From contig NC_071355.1 in the NCBI RefSeq assembly GCF_943734655.1, positions 77,327,449-77,391,448 on the forward strand: DNA of 64,000 nt, read 5' to 3'. The stretch comes from Sabethes cyaneus (taxonomy: Eukaryota; Arthropoda; Insecta; Diptera; Culicidae). The stretch's first letter is position 1; every line of letters begins with the position of its first letter. A model generated the notes under the pieces. That model had not been told where the DNA came from. It saw nothing but the letters and a program-made list of their open reading frames with translations, and ran no database searches. Below, one piece after another: positions 1 to 11,042 of this stretch. Made by a program: the position numbers and the translations under genes.

Positions 1-146
1 AGGGGCACTCATGCGAAGGCTGAAGTGTAAACTCTCCGCCTGCAGGACGGTTCTCTTGACTCCCAGGAACCAAAGCAGAGGGTCCAAAGCCTTTAAAGGA
101 GATGGTTGTAATAGCTGTTATCCATGGCTATTATGTAAAAATTTAA

Positions 147-345
147 ATGGATAAACCCCTAATCCAAGGTGTGATGCGACCGGTGCCGAGGGATGAATGG
201 TGGAGGGGGTTCTATAAATTGTCTCGCCGCAACGGAGCCTGTGGAGTACCAGGGCGCCCTCCACAGCAATTTGCCCTTGCTGCATCAAGCCGGTCACTGA
301 TGCAATGGACGATTTCTTACCGTGCATGCTCTCTCTGCCGAAAAA
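147..345 (+). mobile_element. 5' leader fragment of a LOA-like LINE
   Basis: This stretch resembles the minus-strand sequence at about 12390-12195, which lies directly upstream of an ORF1-like start (12196). Both share the order 'AATCC..GGTGT', 'GACCGGTGCC / GACCCGTGCC', 'AGGGATGAATG' and then 'CGGAGCCTG'. That similarity is seen directly. The reading as a retrotransposon 5' untranslated leader is an inference from its position in the second copy. No coding potential is claimed. The sequence from 350 to 650 shows no gene. Confidence 0.45.
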
Positions 346-671
346 CAAAGAAACGAATGAGGTGGAGAGGAGAATAGGGGAGGAGCAGGACTTGAACGAT
401 GCGCTAGTAGAGGTTCAGTTCTGATCCTCGTCTATCCTCAACACGCCGACTCGTTGTAAGTCGACAAACGAAGATGTGGCTCTAACTCTCTACTCACGGG
501 TCGAGATTCACTCTGCCTGATCTCTGACTGTGTGCTGGAGGGTGGGCTGAAACAAAAGGAGAGCCGAACAGTTATGGCCAGTAGGATGGCTGTACAATCG
601 CTCGAACAATCTATAAAAAGAATATATAACGTCGAGTATCCACCCCTAGGTTACTCAAAAGTTGTCGTGTC

Positions 672-945
672 TCAATAAGAGAGATCTCAGCAAGCTAACC
701 GGTCTTGCGACAGGACATTATCCGAGTAAATATCATCTTCGGAATCTCAGTTTCGTACAAGACCTCGGAACACTTGCTCTTGTATCGTGGAGCACAAATA
801 GTACGCAGACTGCAGAATCTCCAAAAAGGGGAGATCTGGTCAGCGTCGCCTATCAGGATATTAGGTTCATAAATCTAGTTATCCCTGATTGGCACATGTC
901 TCGCTCTAGCTACCAGCCTGTCACTTCCTCAATAAGTGATAGGTA
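672..945 (+). mobile_element. 3'-terminal ORF2 scrap of a LOA-clade LINE
   Basis: Plus-strand translation gives LSKLTGLATGHYPSKYHLRN, which aligns with LRTITGLLTGHSPALYHLKN near the C-terminus of the large ORF2 product encoded on the opposite strand at 4709-1926. The following zinc-knuckle region is deleted. The tail (INLVIPDWH) again matches INHVVPNWG of the larger copy. It is a short, internally deleted relic of a second copy of the same clade in the opposite orientation. Confidence 0.6.
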
Positions 946-971
946 AGCTTGAAGCGTACAGTAAAATAATG

Positions 972-1829
972 AAACGGGGCATACCACAATAATTCAAAAT
1001 AATGGACGCAGTGGTAAGAGCACCCAACAGAGGAGAAGAAGAAAAATAGTCAGCAACACCTTTCGTTCAAATACGGCTAGTGCACGTATGTCCTCCGTAA
1101 GCAAAGTTACTGTCTCATGTCCGTAGAGGACTACCGTTTTGTACATCGTCAGCTCTGTGCGGCGGCGCATGGTCTCACGTCGAAGCATCTTGCGGAGGCA
1201 AAAGTAGGCTCGATTTCCAGCTTGAATGCGTCGTTGGATCTTCTTACTCGTTTTATTGTCAGCGGTTACCAGAGATCCCAAATATACGAACTCATCAACC
1301 ACTCCCAGTTCATCACCATCAACTGCCCACTTTCCGTGGAAGGCAAACGTTGCTTTCTCTGGGCCTCTTCCTACCGAATATTTGGTTAACGACGCATTGA
1401 TTTGCAACGCTATCCTACTACCCTCCGTTTTTAGTCTGGCGTAGAATGCCTCCGCCGTTTCTAGTAATGATGTCGAGGTCGCCTGCGAAGGCTAGGAGTT
1501 GGCCACTCTTGTTGAAGATCGTTCCTCTCGTTTCGATACCCGCTTGTCGGATCACATCTTCAATAGCGATATTGAATAACATACAGAACAGTCCATCCCC
1601 TTGCCGCAACACTTTGCGCGATTCGAAAGGACTCGAGTGTTTCCGAAACGCGCACGTAGCACATCACTCGCTCCAGAGCAGCTTTGATAAGCTGCGTCAG
1701 TTTGTCCGGGAAACCGTACTCGAGCATTATCTGCCATAGCTGTTCTCGTTCAACTGTATCGTATGCTGCTCTGAAATCCACGAAAATATGATGCGTGGGC
1801 ACGTTGTACTCTCGACATTTCTGAAGGGT
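972..1829 (-). mobile_element. RTE-like LINE reverse transcriptase fragment (decayed)
   Basis: Three minus-strand reading frames must be joined to follow one reverse transcriptase. About 1826-1560 gives HHIFVDFRAAYDTVEREQLW (palm start). 1612-1418 gives QGDGLFCMLFNIAIEDVIRQ followed by FAGDLDII, in which the first catalytic Asp of the usual FADD box is Gly. 1407-1075 gives VDEFVYLGSLVT and QRRIQAGNRAYFCLRK, the thumb/connection segment typical of RTE-like mosquito elements. Frameshifts and the FADD change show it is dead. Its upstream part is missing where the 3' end of the LOA element begins (about 1830). The 3' segment at 972-1014 recurs in the inverted repeat at 8354-9108. Confidence 0.7.
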
Positions 1830-4709
1830 TTTTTTTTTGTATGCCAGAAGGGCATTGGGTTAAAAGGCCACTGAGACAGTCTTGATGATCGTCTTTTGTG
1901 GCAGGCCTCGATTGCTGTACACAGTTTACGGATCGCTCATACCCATTGATGGAGTTGAGCGGAATAGCTGTAATCCTGTGCCCCAATTCGGTACTACATG
2001 GTTTATAAAGCCAATGACCGTTTTGGGATTTAGGCTCCATACCTGATATGGAGTAAGAAGGAAACTTCCTAAGAAGTTGTGCCTTGATAATGCAAGAGCT
2101 CCGCAATAGCAGAGCAGATGCGCTGAACTTTCAGGTTCAGAGTTACAAAAGCGGCAGGTGTCAGATGATACCTTGCCGATATTCTTTAAATGATAAAGAG
2201 CGGGGCTGTGTCCTGTTAGGAGTCCCGTGATCGTGCGTAGTTCACTACGAGTTAAATGGAGTAGTTTTTTAGCTACTGCAGGGTTTGGGTAGATAAACTG
2301 TTTAGCTTGTCTACAACCCTGTGTTTGATTCCAACGGGATGCTATTTCTAGCTTTTCCCATGTCATCAGTTCGCCTTTCACGGCGGATGTGGAGGTGCCC
2401 AGAAACGGTTCAGGACCAATAAATTGCTGAGCTGATCCTTGTCTTGCTAGGTTGTCAGCAAATTCATTGCCCTCGATTCCGCAGTGACCGGGCACCCAAA
2501 GTAATAAAACTTTGTTTTGGCGGGAGAGTTTCCTCAATGCTGTGCTGCACTCCCAAACTAATTTGGACACGCATTTGGCGGACTTGAGAGCCAGTAGTGC
2601 TGCTTGGCTGTCCGTGAAGATACCGATTTTCGCATGCCTGTACTTTCGTTTCAAGCATATTGTCGCACAGATGTATATGGCATATACTTCTGCTTGAAAA
2701 ACGGTGGGCCACTTTCCTAATGAGATAGTTTCCCTAATGCCGGGTCCATAGACTCCGGAGCCTGTGCAGGCCCCCATTTTTGAACCATCTGTAAAAAAAC
2801 AGATAGTTCCAGATGGAAGATCTGGCCCTCCATTATTCCACATTGAGCGATCTGTTTCAATCACCTCATATGGAACGTCCATATTGGGCCTGGCTTCCAT
2901 GCAGTCAGAGACTGAAGTTACTAAGGGTGTCAGATTGAATTCGCGAAGTATGCGAAGATGACCGATTTGGTCACCTTCGAATATGGTTTTACTCCTTTGC
3001 AACCGTAGTGCGCCGAGCTCTGCTTCCTTCTTCACATGAAGATGCAAAGGCAGTAAGCATAGCATTGCCTCCATGGCTGCAGTAGGTGTTGTACGCATGG
3101 CACTGGTAACTGTAAGACAGGCCAGGCGCTGAACTTTGTTTAGTTTGGCTTGGGCTGTCACCTCATTCACCTTTGGCCACCATACGACTGCAGCATAGGT
3201 TATCCTAGGCCGTGCAATAGTAGTATATGACCAGAAGGCTAGTTGAGGTTTCAATCCCCAGGTTTTGCCAAACAGTGACCTGCATGCCCAGATAGCCGAA
3301 GTTGCTTTCTTAACAGCATAATCTAGGTGGGCAGCCCAGTTCAGTTTTTTATCGAGAATTATTCCGAGGTGTTTGACTTCATTCCTGAAGCCCAGTCTGA
3401 CACCATTCAGTATAGGCGGAGTAATGGTATGTTTCCTTCGCCTAGTGAATGGTATAACGACTGTTTTGGTGGGATTTACATTAAGTCCCTCTTGTGAGCA
3501 CCATAACATGGTGGTGTTTAGAGCTCCTTGCAAGCGACTTGACAATACTGCGTCAAACTTTCCTCTGACGATAAGTACAACGTCGTCGGCGTAAGCAATG
3601 GTCTCATAACCAAGCTGTGACAGCTTGTGAAGGAGTGCGTCGGCCACCAGTGACCAGAGCAGGGGGGAGAGAACTCCTCCCTGTGGACATCCTTTGATCA
3701 CCGAAATCGTGACCGACGTATCTCCCAATGATGCTGTAATTTGTCTGCTCGAGAGCATTGCTTGAATCCAGCTCATTGTAGTGTGGTCGATTCTCTTTTG
3801 ACAGAGAGCCGTATTAATTGACGCAAAGGACGTGTTATCGAAAGCGCCTTTAATATCAAGAAAAGCACAAAGTGCCGTCTCTTGATATTTGAGCGATTTC
3901 TCAATTAACGTCACTAAGCAGTGCAGTGCGGTTTCCGTAGATTTACCGTGTTGGTATGCATGTTGATTTACATGTAACGGAGAGTTTTTTAAAAACTCAT
4001 TGCGGATATAGTTATCCGTGATTTTCTCCATCAGCTTAAGAAGCGTTGAAGTCAGACTTATCGGTCTGAAAGCCTTAGGCATGGTTTTGTCTTTTTTGCC
4101 AGCCTTAGGTATGAACACCACCCTTACTTTCCGCCAATTCTCTGGGATATACCCCAAAGTGAAACTGGCTCGAAAGAGGTTGATGAGCTCGGACATTATA
4201 ACACCGTCCGTTTTTTGTAAGAAAATGGGTAGAATACCATCCGGACCTGGAGATTTCATTGGTTCAAAAGAGCTGAGTGCCCAATTGATCGAGGCCTCCG
4301 TAAACAGTCGGCGTGCAAGTAGAACCGAATCATTTGGCACATTGTGTAATGACCCATTCCACTGTTGCCCGCCTATGTTTTGCCCAGTGGTCACTGTCGA
4401 ACCAGGGAAGTGCGTGTTCATCAGAACTTCCAGAGTTTCCCTGGTGGTAGCAGTGAGACTCCCATCCTCTTTTTTCAATTGCCCTAGACCATTGCAATGG
4501 TCCTTGGACATCGCTTTCTGCAGACGCGTAGCCTCTGGCAGAGTTTGAATGCTTTCGCAAAATTTAACTCGTGATTTCCTTTTGGCTTTGCGTAGCTCAG
4601 CGTTGTATTTGGTGAGGGAAGCTCTGTAGTCTTCCCAGTTAGACGTGATTTTGGCCCTGTTGAACAGACGCCTTGCCTTCCGACGGAGATTGCTAAGCGT
4701 CCATTCCAC
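1830..4709 (-). mobile_element. LOA-clade LINE: ORF2 reverse transcriptase and RNase H part
   Basis: The coding stretch runs from 4709 to 1926 (927 codons). In order it carries reverse transcriptase fingers (SPGPDGILPIFLQK), palm (FLDIKGAFDNTSF), the catalytic box YADD at 3593-3582, and the thumb. An RNase H domain follows with all acidic motifs visible (FFTDGSKMG, FQAEVYAI, GIFTDSQAALLAL, WVPGHCGIEGNEFADNLARQ). The C-terminus has a Cys/His cluster (CRFCN...HLLCYC). Endonuclease-RT-RNase H order is known for LOA and related clades. The frame differs from that of the upstream endonuclease, so ORF2 is broken by a one-base shift near 4690-4705, just after the PWWN motif. A run of ten T on the plus strand at about 1830-1840 marks the poly(A) end. 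Confidence 0.88.
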
Positions 4710-5572
4710 CAGGGCACATCACGGCAAACTGTTCGCGTGTTTACGGGACAGTTTGTGTTATACGCGTCTGTGATCCTACATTGCAGGTCACTAGCGGCGA
4801 TATCCAGCTCAACTGGAGTTCGTATATTATTGTGACAGGAATTACGTGAGGCAATCAGATGATCCATAAAGGAACTCCAATTGGTTTTCCTCGGATTCCT
4901 GAATTGTTCTCTCTTTAGAGGATTAGCCTCGATGTCGAAAATGATATGTCTGTGATCTGATAAACTTGGTTCATCAGAGACATGCCAATTTTTGACTTTC
5001 TCAGCTATAGAGGCGCTACATAGAGTAAGGTCTAGGACCTCTTGTCTGATAGCGTTTATAAAGGTGGGGTCATTCCCTACATTGATTACATTGACATCGT
5101 TAGAAGTAAGATATTCAAGTACGTACTCACCCCTGTTGTTTGTGTCCGAGCTGCCCCATATCGTATGGTGCGCATTTGCGTCGCAGCCTATCACGTACGG
5201 CTTGTTGACTGCTCTGCAGTACCGCACAAGTTCAGCAACCTCGGGCGGTGGTATTTCGTCCTTGTCCCCTGGAAAGTAGGCGGACGCAACGACTACCACC
5301 GTAATGGCAACGACGTCGCGTTGGATGAATTCTGTAATTGGAGAAAATGTTATTCTCTTATTTAACAGAATGGCAGTCCTAGGCTTGGACTGTGTATTAC
5401 AATAGATCAACTTACCATTAGCGCCGGATAGACCGAGGATCGTGGTATCGTTGATCCATGGCTCCTGGATCAGAGCAGCACTCAGCTGCTCTTTGGTGAA
5501 CCTCCGGCATAGGACACTAGACGCGCCCTTGGCATGGTGGAGGTTCACCTGAATGCAGCGAAAGCTGTTCAT
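4690..5572 (-). mobile_element. LOA-clade LINE: ORF2 apurinic-like endonuclease part
   Basis: Minus-strand frame starting at ATG 5572-5570. It encodes an exonuclease/endonuclease/phosphatase fold: FRCIQVNLHHAKGAS (beta 1 with Asn), LIQEPWI (catalytic Glu), VIGCDANAHHTIWGS (catalytic Asp-x-Asn) and SLSDHRHIIFDIE (catalytic Ser-Asp-His). This enzyme nicks target DNA for target-primed reverse transcription. The QVNLHHAK opening is typical of the LOA clade. The start codon overlaps the ORF1 stop as ATGA (5572-5569), a layout that fits termination-reinitiation coupling. The frame runs on to 4484, but beyond about 4700 it no longer matches the family because of the frameshift. Confidence 0.88.
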
Positions 5573-6816
5573 TTGGAGGCAGGATTGCCGTTTTCAGCTT
5601 GATCCAGTACTGGATCGAGCCTTGGCGAACGGGTACCAGCAGCGTTTTCGCTGAGTTGAGCGGCTGGGTCGCTCACACCGGCAGGCTTCGGTTGCCGCAG
5701 GCGACAGGCCACAGATGTCCGACCCGCACTTAACGGCGGATTGAGCCTCTGAGGTCTGCTATCGACTGGTGATTGCTGCGTACGCCTCTTGCGAGGTTTT
5801 CGCGGCGCTCGCCTAGTCTTCGCAGGATTGCATTGTTTAGGTGGCGGCGGGGCACTTCCAGTGAGAAGTTCCGCACTTTCCACCCTCAACGTTGCAGGAT
5901 TGCATTGTCTTGGTGGTGGCGGGGCGCTCCCAGAAGGGAGTTCCGCTCGTACCTTCCTCGACTTTGCAGCAGAGACTGTTGCGCCTGTGTTGATCAGACC
6001 TCTGCCAACCTGTCGCATGCGTGCTTTGCCAAACATAAAATTTTGCGTAAAGCGCTGCTCAGTGATCTGACTTGCCGACTTTTGGTCAACCTCCATTAAC
6101 AGTTCCACGGTATTTCCACGCACAATGCGACGGCGTATCTGCCACGCTTGCGTTGAAAAGCCGTCGTTCTGATTCTGGAGGAATCTCAGGATTTTCTCGT
6201 CCATGGTACCGACACTGTCCTGGAAGTACCCTATGAAGGTGTGAGCCTTCGGCAGGTCCTTCGTGTCGTAGGCCCGTAGTTGTGCTCCTTCCCACGGGAC
6301 GAGAGTAGATGCCGTTTGCTCCAGCCATTTGACCGTGTTCTGGTCAGAGCAAGCCAGTATCAAGTAGCCGTTCTTGAACTGGCAGCTCCTGAACTTGGGT
6401 CTAATGGCTGGAGTCTCCTGGTCAGCTATTTGATCCAGAAGAACGGCGCGGACAGTCTGGAGCTGATCCGTAGTGAGCAGGGAAACGGGATAATCAGCTG
6501 TAGTTATGGCTACACTGAAAGCCTCCACCATTTCCCTGTAGGTGCACCCCGAGGATGGTTTTGGTGCCGAAGGACCCGCGCAGGCTCGACTGCGTGGTCT
6601 CTTTTTAGTGGGACCTTTGCTGCTGATGTTCGGCGACACCGTATCAGCAGATCGTTGCCTTTTGGTAACGACAAGGTCCCGCTGGCTAGGCTGGCCGGCC
6701 GGCCCCAGCAAACCAGATATCGTATATTCATGTCGAGATTTAATCTTATATAAATGGATATCACATCGGACTCGTATAAATGTACACATGTTGTAAGCAC
6801 ATTGTGTAAATTTCAT
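5569..6816 (-). mobile_element. LOA-clade LINE: ORF1 (gag-like, DUF4780-type)
   Basis: The 415-codon frame encodes an RNA-binding-type ORF1 protein. The central region (about residues 85-270) has the DUF4780 pattern: PKFRSCQFKNGYLILACSD, NTVKWLEQ, VPWEGAQLRAYDTKDLPKAH. The C-terminal third is basic and low-complexity, with two near-identical repeats around GSAPPPPRQCNPA and GSAPPPPKQCNPA. A separate fragment at 12196-11753 shows what the family N-terminus looks like (acidic, then SNAQRRRQKWYRSKGYSKDE). That region is absent here, so this copy looks 5'-truncated and the first 50 or so residues are probably adventitious. The stop overlaps the ORF2 start as ATGA. Confidence 0.82.
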
Positions 6817-6829
6817 CGTATGTGATGCA

Positions 6830-7060
6830 CACGATGATTGATATACGAATTAATAGTAAAAATCGCAAATAGGTCGAAAGTCAATCGGGTTATGCTAAGC
6901 GAATGTCGCATATGACGATTTCTTAGAATTAGTTATCAACAATGGCTATCATGAAGATGTAATCGTATTTAATTACAGTTTTCATCGGATTATGTTTTGC
7001 AAAATGTCTTATATGACCTCGTTTTAGAGTTATATAAAAGCAGTAATAATCATGAGATTC
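6830..7060. repeat. two degenerate ~90-bp direct repeats
   Basis: 6891-6945 and 6981-7032 share the order 'TCGGGTTATG/TCGGATTATG', 'GCATATGAC/CTTATATGAC', 'TTAGA.TTA.TTAT'. They sit just beyond the 5' side of the LOA element. They may be flanking satellite or remnants of its leader. No coding sequence is seen. Confidence 0.45.
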
Positions 7061-7972
7061 TAGGTGCATTAAAATATGATTTGCATCAAAACACGTTCAA
7101 ATCTGTTGTTATTTCTTTACAACCAAAACAACAAAATAGAGAGATTTCAAGGATACGTTCTTAATGCAGATTTGTCAACCAAAAAAATTAACGGCTTCTT
7201 CGCTTTTATTTTAAATTTAAATAACTATTTATTTCTTTTGTTAAAATTGAACTTATTTTGATTGTGGCGGAATATTCAAAAAACTATTATCTGGTTTGAA
7301 AAACTTTTACAATTACCTTGTTAACTATTTTAAAAATGTTAATAATTCAAATAAGCCCGCCTAAATATTAAGCAGCAAGCATATAATGATTAAGACATAT
7401 TGACAAGACAATAAAAGATCTGTTTGAAGAAGCACTCTTTGAGGAGTTTGATTGTTTTTTGGCGTATTAAAACCACGTAACGTAACGTTTTAAAAATTAA
7501 AAATGTTAAAAATAGAAACTCATAATTTTTTAGATATTTCTCTGATAGGAAAGTGAACGAACGGAAATCTTAAAATTTACCAAGGAGAGTATTTCTCAGA
7601 ACTGGGCAAGTCTAGATTATGATTCATTCCGCTAATCTAAATGCCTTAATATCAGTGCATCTTATGGCTTTTCAGAAGAAATACAAATGTTAAGTAGAAT
7701 TGGAAAAAGACATTCAGCATTAAACTGGTACAGTAAAAAATAATGGTTGATGCTTATTGTTGTTAGCAATTTTGAGCTGTCCTATAGCATCTAAATGTTC
7801 AGCATTCTATTTTAAATAACTTTTAATTTCTTTTTAAGAGCTTCTGAAATAACAGACAACATTTTTGTACTTGAGCTTTAATAATATTATCTCCATGTAA
7901 TCAAATATGAATATGCATATAACGTATTCTAATGTATATTTAGAACAATCTGTACCACGGAATGCTAACAAA
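7061..7972. other. AT-rich sequence without recognisable gene
   Basis: Very AT-rich. The only open frame (7076-7258) is a short low-complexity peptide without recognisable features. I see no repeats with defined ends here. Confidence 0.5.
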
Positions 7973-8353
7973 CAGGGTGGCCACAGACTCGGGAAAAGCG
8001 GGAAATGCGGGAAAAAGTCGGGAATTGGAACCTGTCGGGAAAAATGCGGGAAAAAGTCGGGAATTTGATGAAAATTGCTATAAATCGGGAATTCATGAAT
8101 TTACGTAAAGATGATCAAGTTCAAGTCAAGTCAAGTCAAGAAACCTTGATAGAATCTGGCAGACATGTCGAAACCCCTACAATTCTGAAACACATGAATC
8201 TTTAGACCTCAAACCAAATCTTCGTACCAGGAATTTCCTCCACCTGCAAAGACGAACTGAAACCCGTCTGTAATTGTGACCGCATGGCACTCTCTGTATC
8301 AGCTTTTTCGTAATAGTGGTGTGTGGAGGGTACAGCCTTCCAGTTGGTCTCGC

Positions 8354-9108
8354 TGGACTTGATCCCTTTGTTCTGCCGAACCACAAGCCAACGGATGAAC
8401 ACATCAGAAATTAAGTCATAAGCAACAAGATAAAAACGGGGAATATTACAATAATTCAAAATACTGGACGCAGTGGTTCAGTTCAGCAGCAGAAGAAGAG
8501 AGCTCCATTTATTGCTAACCGTCTCCTTCCAGTTGGCCTCATGGCTATTAAAAAAATTTTAATACTTCTTTCCGCACGTATAACAATTTTTATTGAATAA
8601 CAATTTGTATAAGTAAGGCGCTTTATATTTTTACCTTAAAGCTTTGATCTGTAGATTTTTTTACGAGAGATGTTTGAAATCAAAAAACGGGTAGCAAAAA
8701 GCAAATGTTCAAAGTACAACAACTGTGCCTACCTGGTCACAAGCAAGTGATCGTTTGCTTGTGAGATCTTATGTGTCATTAGTGAAATGCCAGTGTCATG
8801 TCAGTTCGTCAGTGATTTGGCCTCCTAATGTTGTGTTTGATATGCTTTGTGGCCAACTGTTGGTGTGTAGCAAATTTGATAGATTCGATCATACGACGAC
8901 TGGCTTATTTGATCAGTATCGTACCACGAGACCAACTGAGAGGAGACGGTTAGTAATAAATAGAGCTTTCTTCTTCTGTTGCGGGCTGATCCACTGCGTC
9001 CAGTATTTTGAATTATTGTAATATTCCCCGTTTTTACCTTGTTGCTGATGACTTAATTACTGATGTGTTCATGTCCATTGGCTTGCGGTTCGGCAGAACA
9101 AAGGTATC
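8354..9108. repeat. inverted repeat, ~150-bp arms
   Basis: Left arm 8354-8505 and right arm 8958-9108 are near-complementary, with shared blocks 'TTTGTTCTGCCGAACC', 'GAACACATCAG', 'AAACGGGGAATATTACAATA' and 'ATACTGGACGCAGTGG'. The last two blocks also occur at 972-1014, at the 3' end of the RTE-like fragment. The arms may therefore be two oppositely oriented 3' ends of one LINE family. The ~450-bp spacer holds a SINE-like scrap at about 8880-8945. Confidence 0.65.
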
Positions 9109-9552
9109 AAGTCTGGTTGGTGGACGGTTATCTGCCATGGTTTTCTGCCATCTGCCACATGTCGCCAGGTTAGGTTCCAATAATAATCTGAATACAGTAG
9201 GCAAGACCACGCCGTCAGTAGCTTGTAGATCTGCTTCCTCTGTTCTCCAATTGAGTGTCTTCCTGCCGATTTCGTTTGCCCCTCTTCTCAAAATATATCA
9301 GATCCTTCTCCACTTACGCTTCCGAATCTCTGTTTCTATGTGGCGATATTGACGTTAGAGTTCCTAATTGGAAATCCAAGTGTGAGACCACGAATCCTGA
9401 ATGATGCAGAACGAAGACCTGCAGTTGCCTCCACCGACACGGACCACGTCTTGCAGGCAATCGAACGAATTTCCCGTTTAAATTGAAAATTCGTATTAGG
9501 ATCGGTACGGTACCGGTCTTTACACATTACCCTTCTATATCAACAGACTTCG

Positions 9553-9695
9553 CAGCCGGCTGTTAGAGTACAGGAAAATTACGGGGCCAGTGTAACAATC
9601 CTACTGACTCTATCTAGCAAGCACCGCCTAGCCAAGATTCGAACATACGACGACTGGCTTGTTGAACCAGCATCGTACCTCGAAGCTAACTGGGC
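9553..9695 (-). mobile_element. tRNA-derived SINE, family 1
   Basis: On the minus strand a tRNA-like head is visible: an A-box-like TAGCTTCGAGG and a B-box GTTCGAATC. The non-tRNA body (through CTCTAACAGCCGGCTG) is shared with a second copy at 52927-52806. The shared body and head mark it as a SINE rather than a tRNA gene. The head does not fold as a full cloverleaf. Confidence 0.65.
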
Positions 9696-9699
9696 GGCA

Positions 9700-10600
9700 A
9701 AGTCAAAAGACTCCAGGGTAATCCTCGGTCTGGTTAACTGTCAATGGTTCTAATTAAAATCTCGTCCATCACAACGAGGAGCAGTTGCGGTGACAGTACA
9801 TATGTAGCCTTATGTCACTCCTGCAGTAACACATATAGGGACCGACAGGAGGCAATTTGCACTAAAACAATGAGATCCAGTTCATCGGAAAAGTTGCAGT
9901 TTCCTTATTGCTATTACATTGCTAAAACACTGATGCATCATCTGAGCTAACAAAGATGGGTTTGCCCAGGCTTCATTTTGCTCATCTTGTGCATACAGAG
10001 GCAGAGTAATCTGCTTCTCACAACGATCAAATTGCTTTCGTTTTCTGTTCAACCGTTTCCTCTCCCTCCGAACGATGCCTAAATACTGTTTACTCTTACG
10101 ACCACTCATCTTGCGCAGAAGGCGGAAAACGACAAGCAGAGCTAATATTTTCTTCGCACGCTGGAGACACGAGGCTATTTACTCCGTGTCCCAAAGAGAA
10201 TATGCGTTAGGCAATTATATGGACTTGAACGATTTGTCCCGTGACTTTGAGAGCATGCATTCGGTAGCGCTTCGGCAGGAAAAGAAAGATGAAACCAAAC
10301 TGATGCTCACTCGCCGGCAGAGCAAAGCATCAAAGCATTGCAAAAGCCACACAAAACTCGGCGAAGATAACATTCGACTAAGAGAGAGCAAATCGATTCG
10401 TCTTCTGTGCTTTGCCAGGAAAACGCCGAGAATTGAGATATTTTGCAGAGCACGACAGAAGCCTGCGAAAATTTGTCACTAGCGGAAGGCTGTAAAAAGT
10501 AACGTCATCATTCATCAGCTAGATATTTGACCCTGGCTCTCTAGTCCTGCTTACAAGACTTTTTAACAGGCCTCCTCAGCTTGGCGTATCATTGACGGAC
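9700..10600. other. unassigned sequence with non-diagnostic ORFs
   Basis: Two open frames stand out: 10109-9882 (-), Lys/Arg-rich (MSGRKSKQYLGIVRRERKRL), and 10075-10479 (+). They overlap in opposite directions at their ends and neither matches a family I recognise. They may belong to a degraded transposon, because LOA and SINE pieces lie on both sides. Confidence 0.35.
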
Positions 10601-10604
10601 TGCT

Positions 10605-10815
10605 GTCTGAGCTGATCCTTGTTTGGATAGGCTGTCAACAAGCTTATTACTCTCGTTTCCGCAGTGTCCAGGCACCCTGAATAATGAAACTTTGTTTTGG
10701 TGGGAAAGTTCCCTTAGTTGTGCTGCACTCTTAAACTAATTTGGATGCACACTTAGTGGGCTTGCGAGCCAGTCGTGCCCAGGCTATCCATAATGATACC
10801 TGATTTTCGGCTACT
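10605..10815 (-). mobile_element. LOA-clade RNase H fragment
   Basis: The plus-strand sequence matches 2430-2640 of the large LOA element almost block for block ('GAGCTGATCCTTG', 'AAACTTTGTTTTGG', 'TGTGCTGCACTC', 'ACTAATTTGGA'). It corresponds to the RNase H domain around the WVPGH motif. Small indels make it non-functional. It is a third copy of the clade within 11 kb. Confidence 0.72.
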
Positions 10816-11042
10816 ACATTATTTGAAATTCCACTTCTGTTTCGTGGCAGAATCGACGAGTGCACTCCAGTGCACCCTTAGCTCTGCTCTGCAAACTGCA
10901 ATATACACAGCATATGTTACCTTTATTTTATAACGGAAAAATGAAGGAAGTTTCTGTCGGGAAAAACTTGAATCCGATCGGGAAAATATCGGGAAAAAGT
11001 CGGGAATTTTTTTCAAGAAGTTCTGTGACCACCCTGAACAAA

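Larger units (their letters stand above)
7973..11036. mobile_element. region bracketed by hAT-type terminal repeats
   Basis: The left end reads CAGGGTGGCCACAGA and continues into several CGGGAAAAnnCGGGAA motifs (to about 8095). The right end, read on the minus strand, is CAGGGTGGTCACAGA followed by the same CGGGAA motifs (11036 back to about 10955). AACAAA lies immediately outside both ends (7967-7972 and 11037-11042). CAGGG termini are common in hAT elements, whose duplication is normally 8 bp, so the 6-bp match is only suggestive. The interior is a mosaic of SINE, inverted-repeat and LOA fragments, so this may be one large composite insertion or two solo ends. Confidence 0.5.

Noticed and set aside
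9624..9695. tRNA gene on the minus strand suggested by A- and B-box-like motifs
   Set aside because: No acceptor stem or full cloverleaf, and the sequence continues into a body shared with 52806-52927, so it is a SINE head.
10075..10479. 135-codon plus-strand frame, basic
   Set aside because: Lys/Arg-rich and without a recognisable domain; overlaps an opposite-strand frame and lies inside a repeat mosaic.
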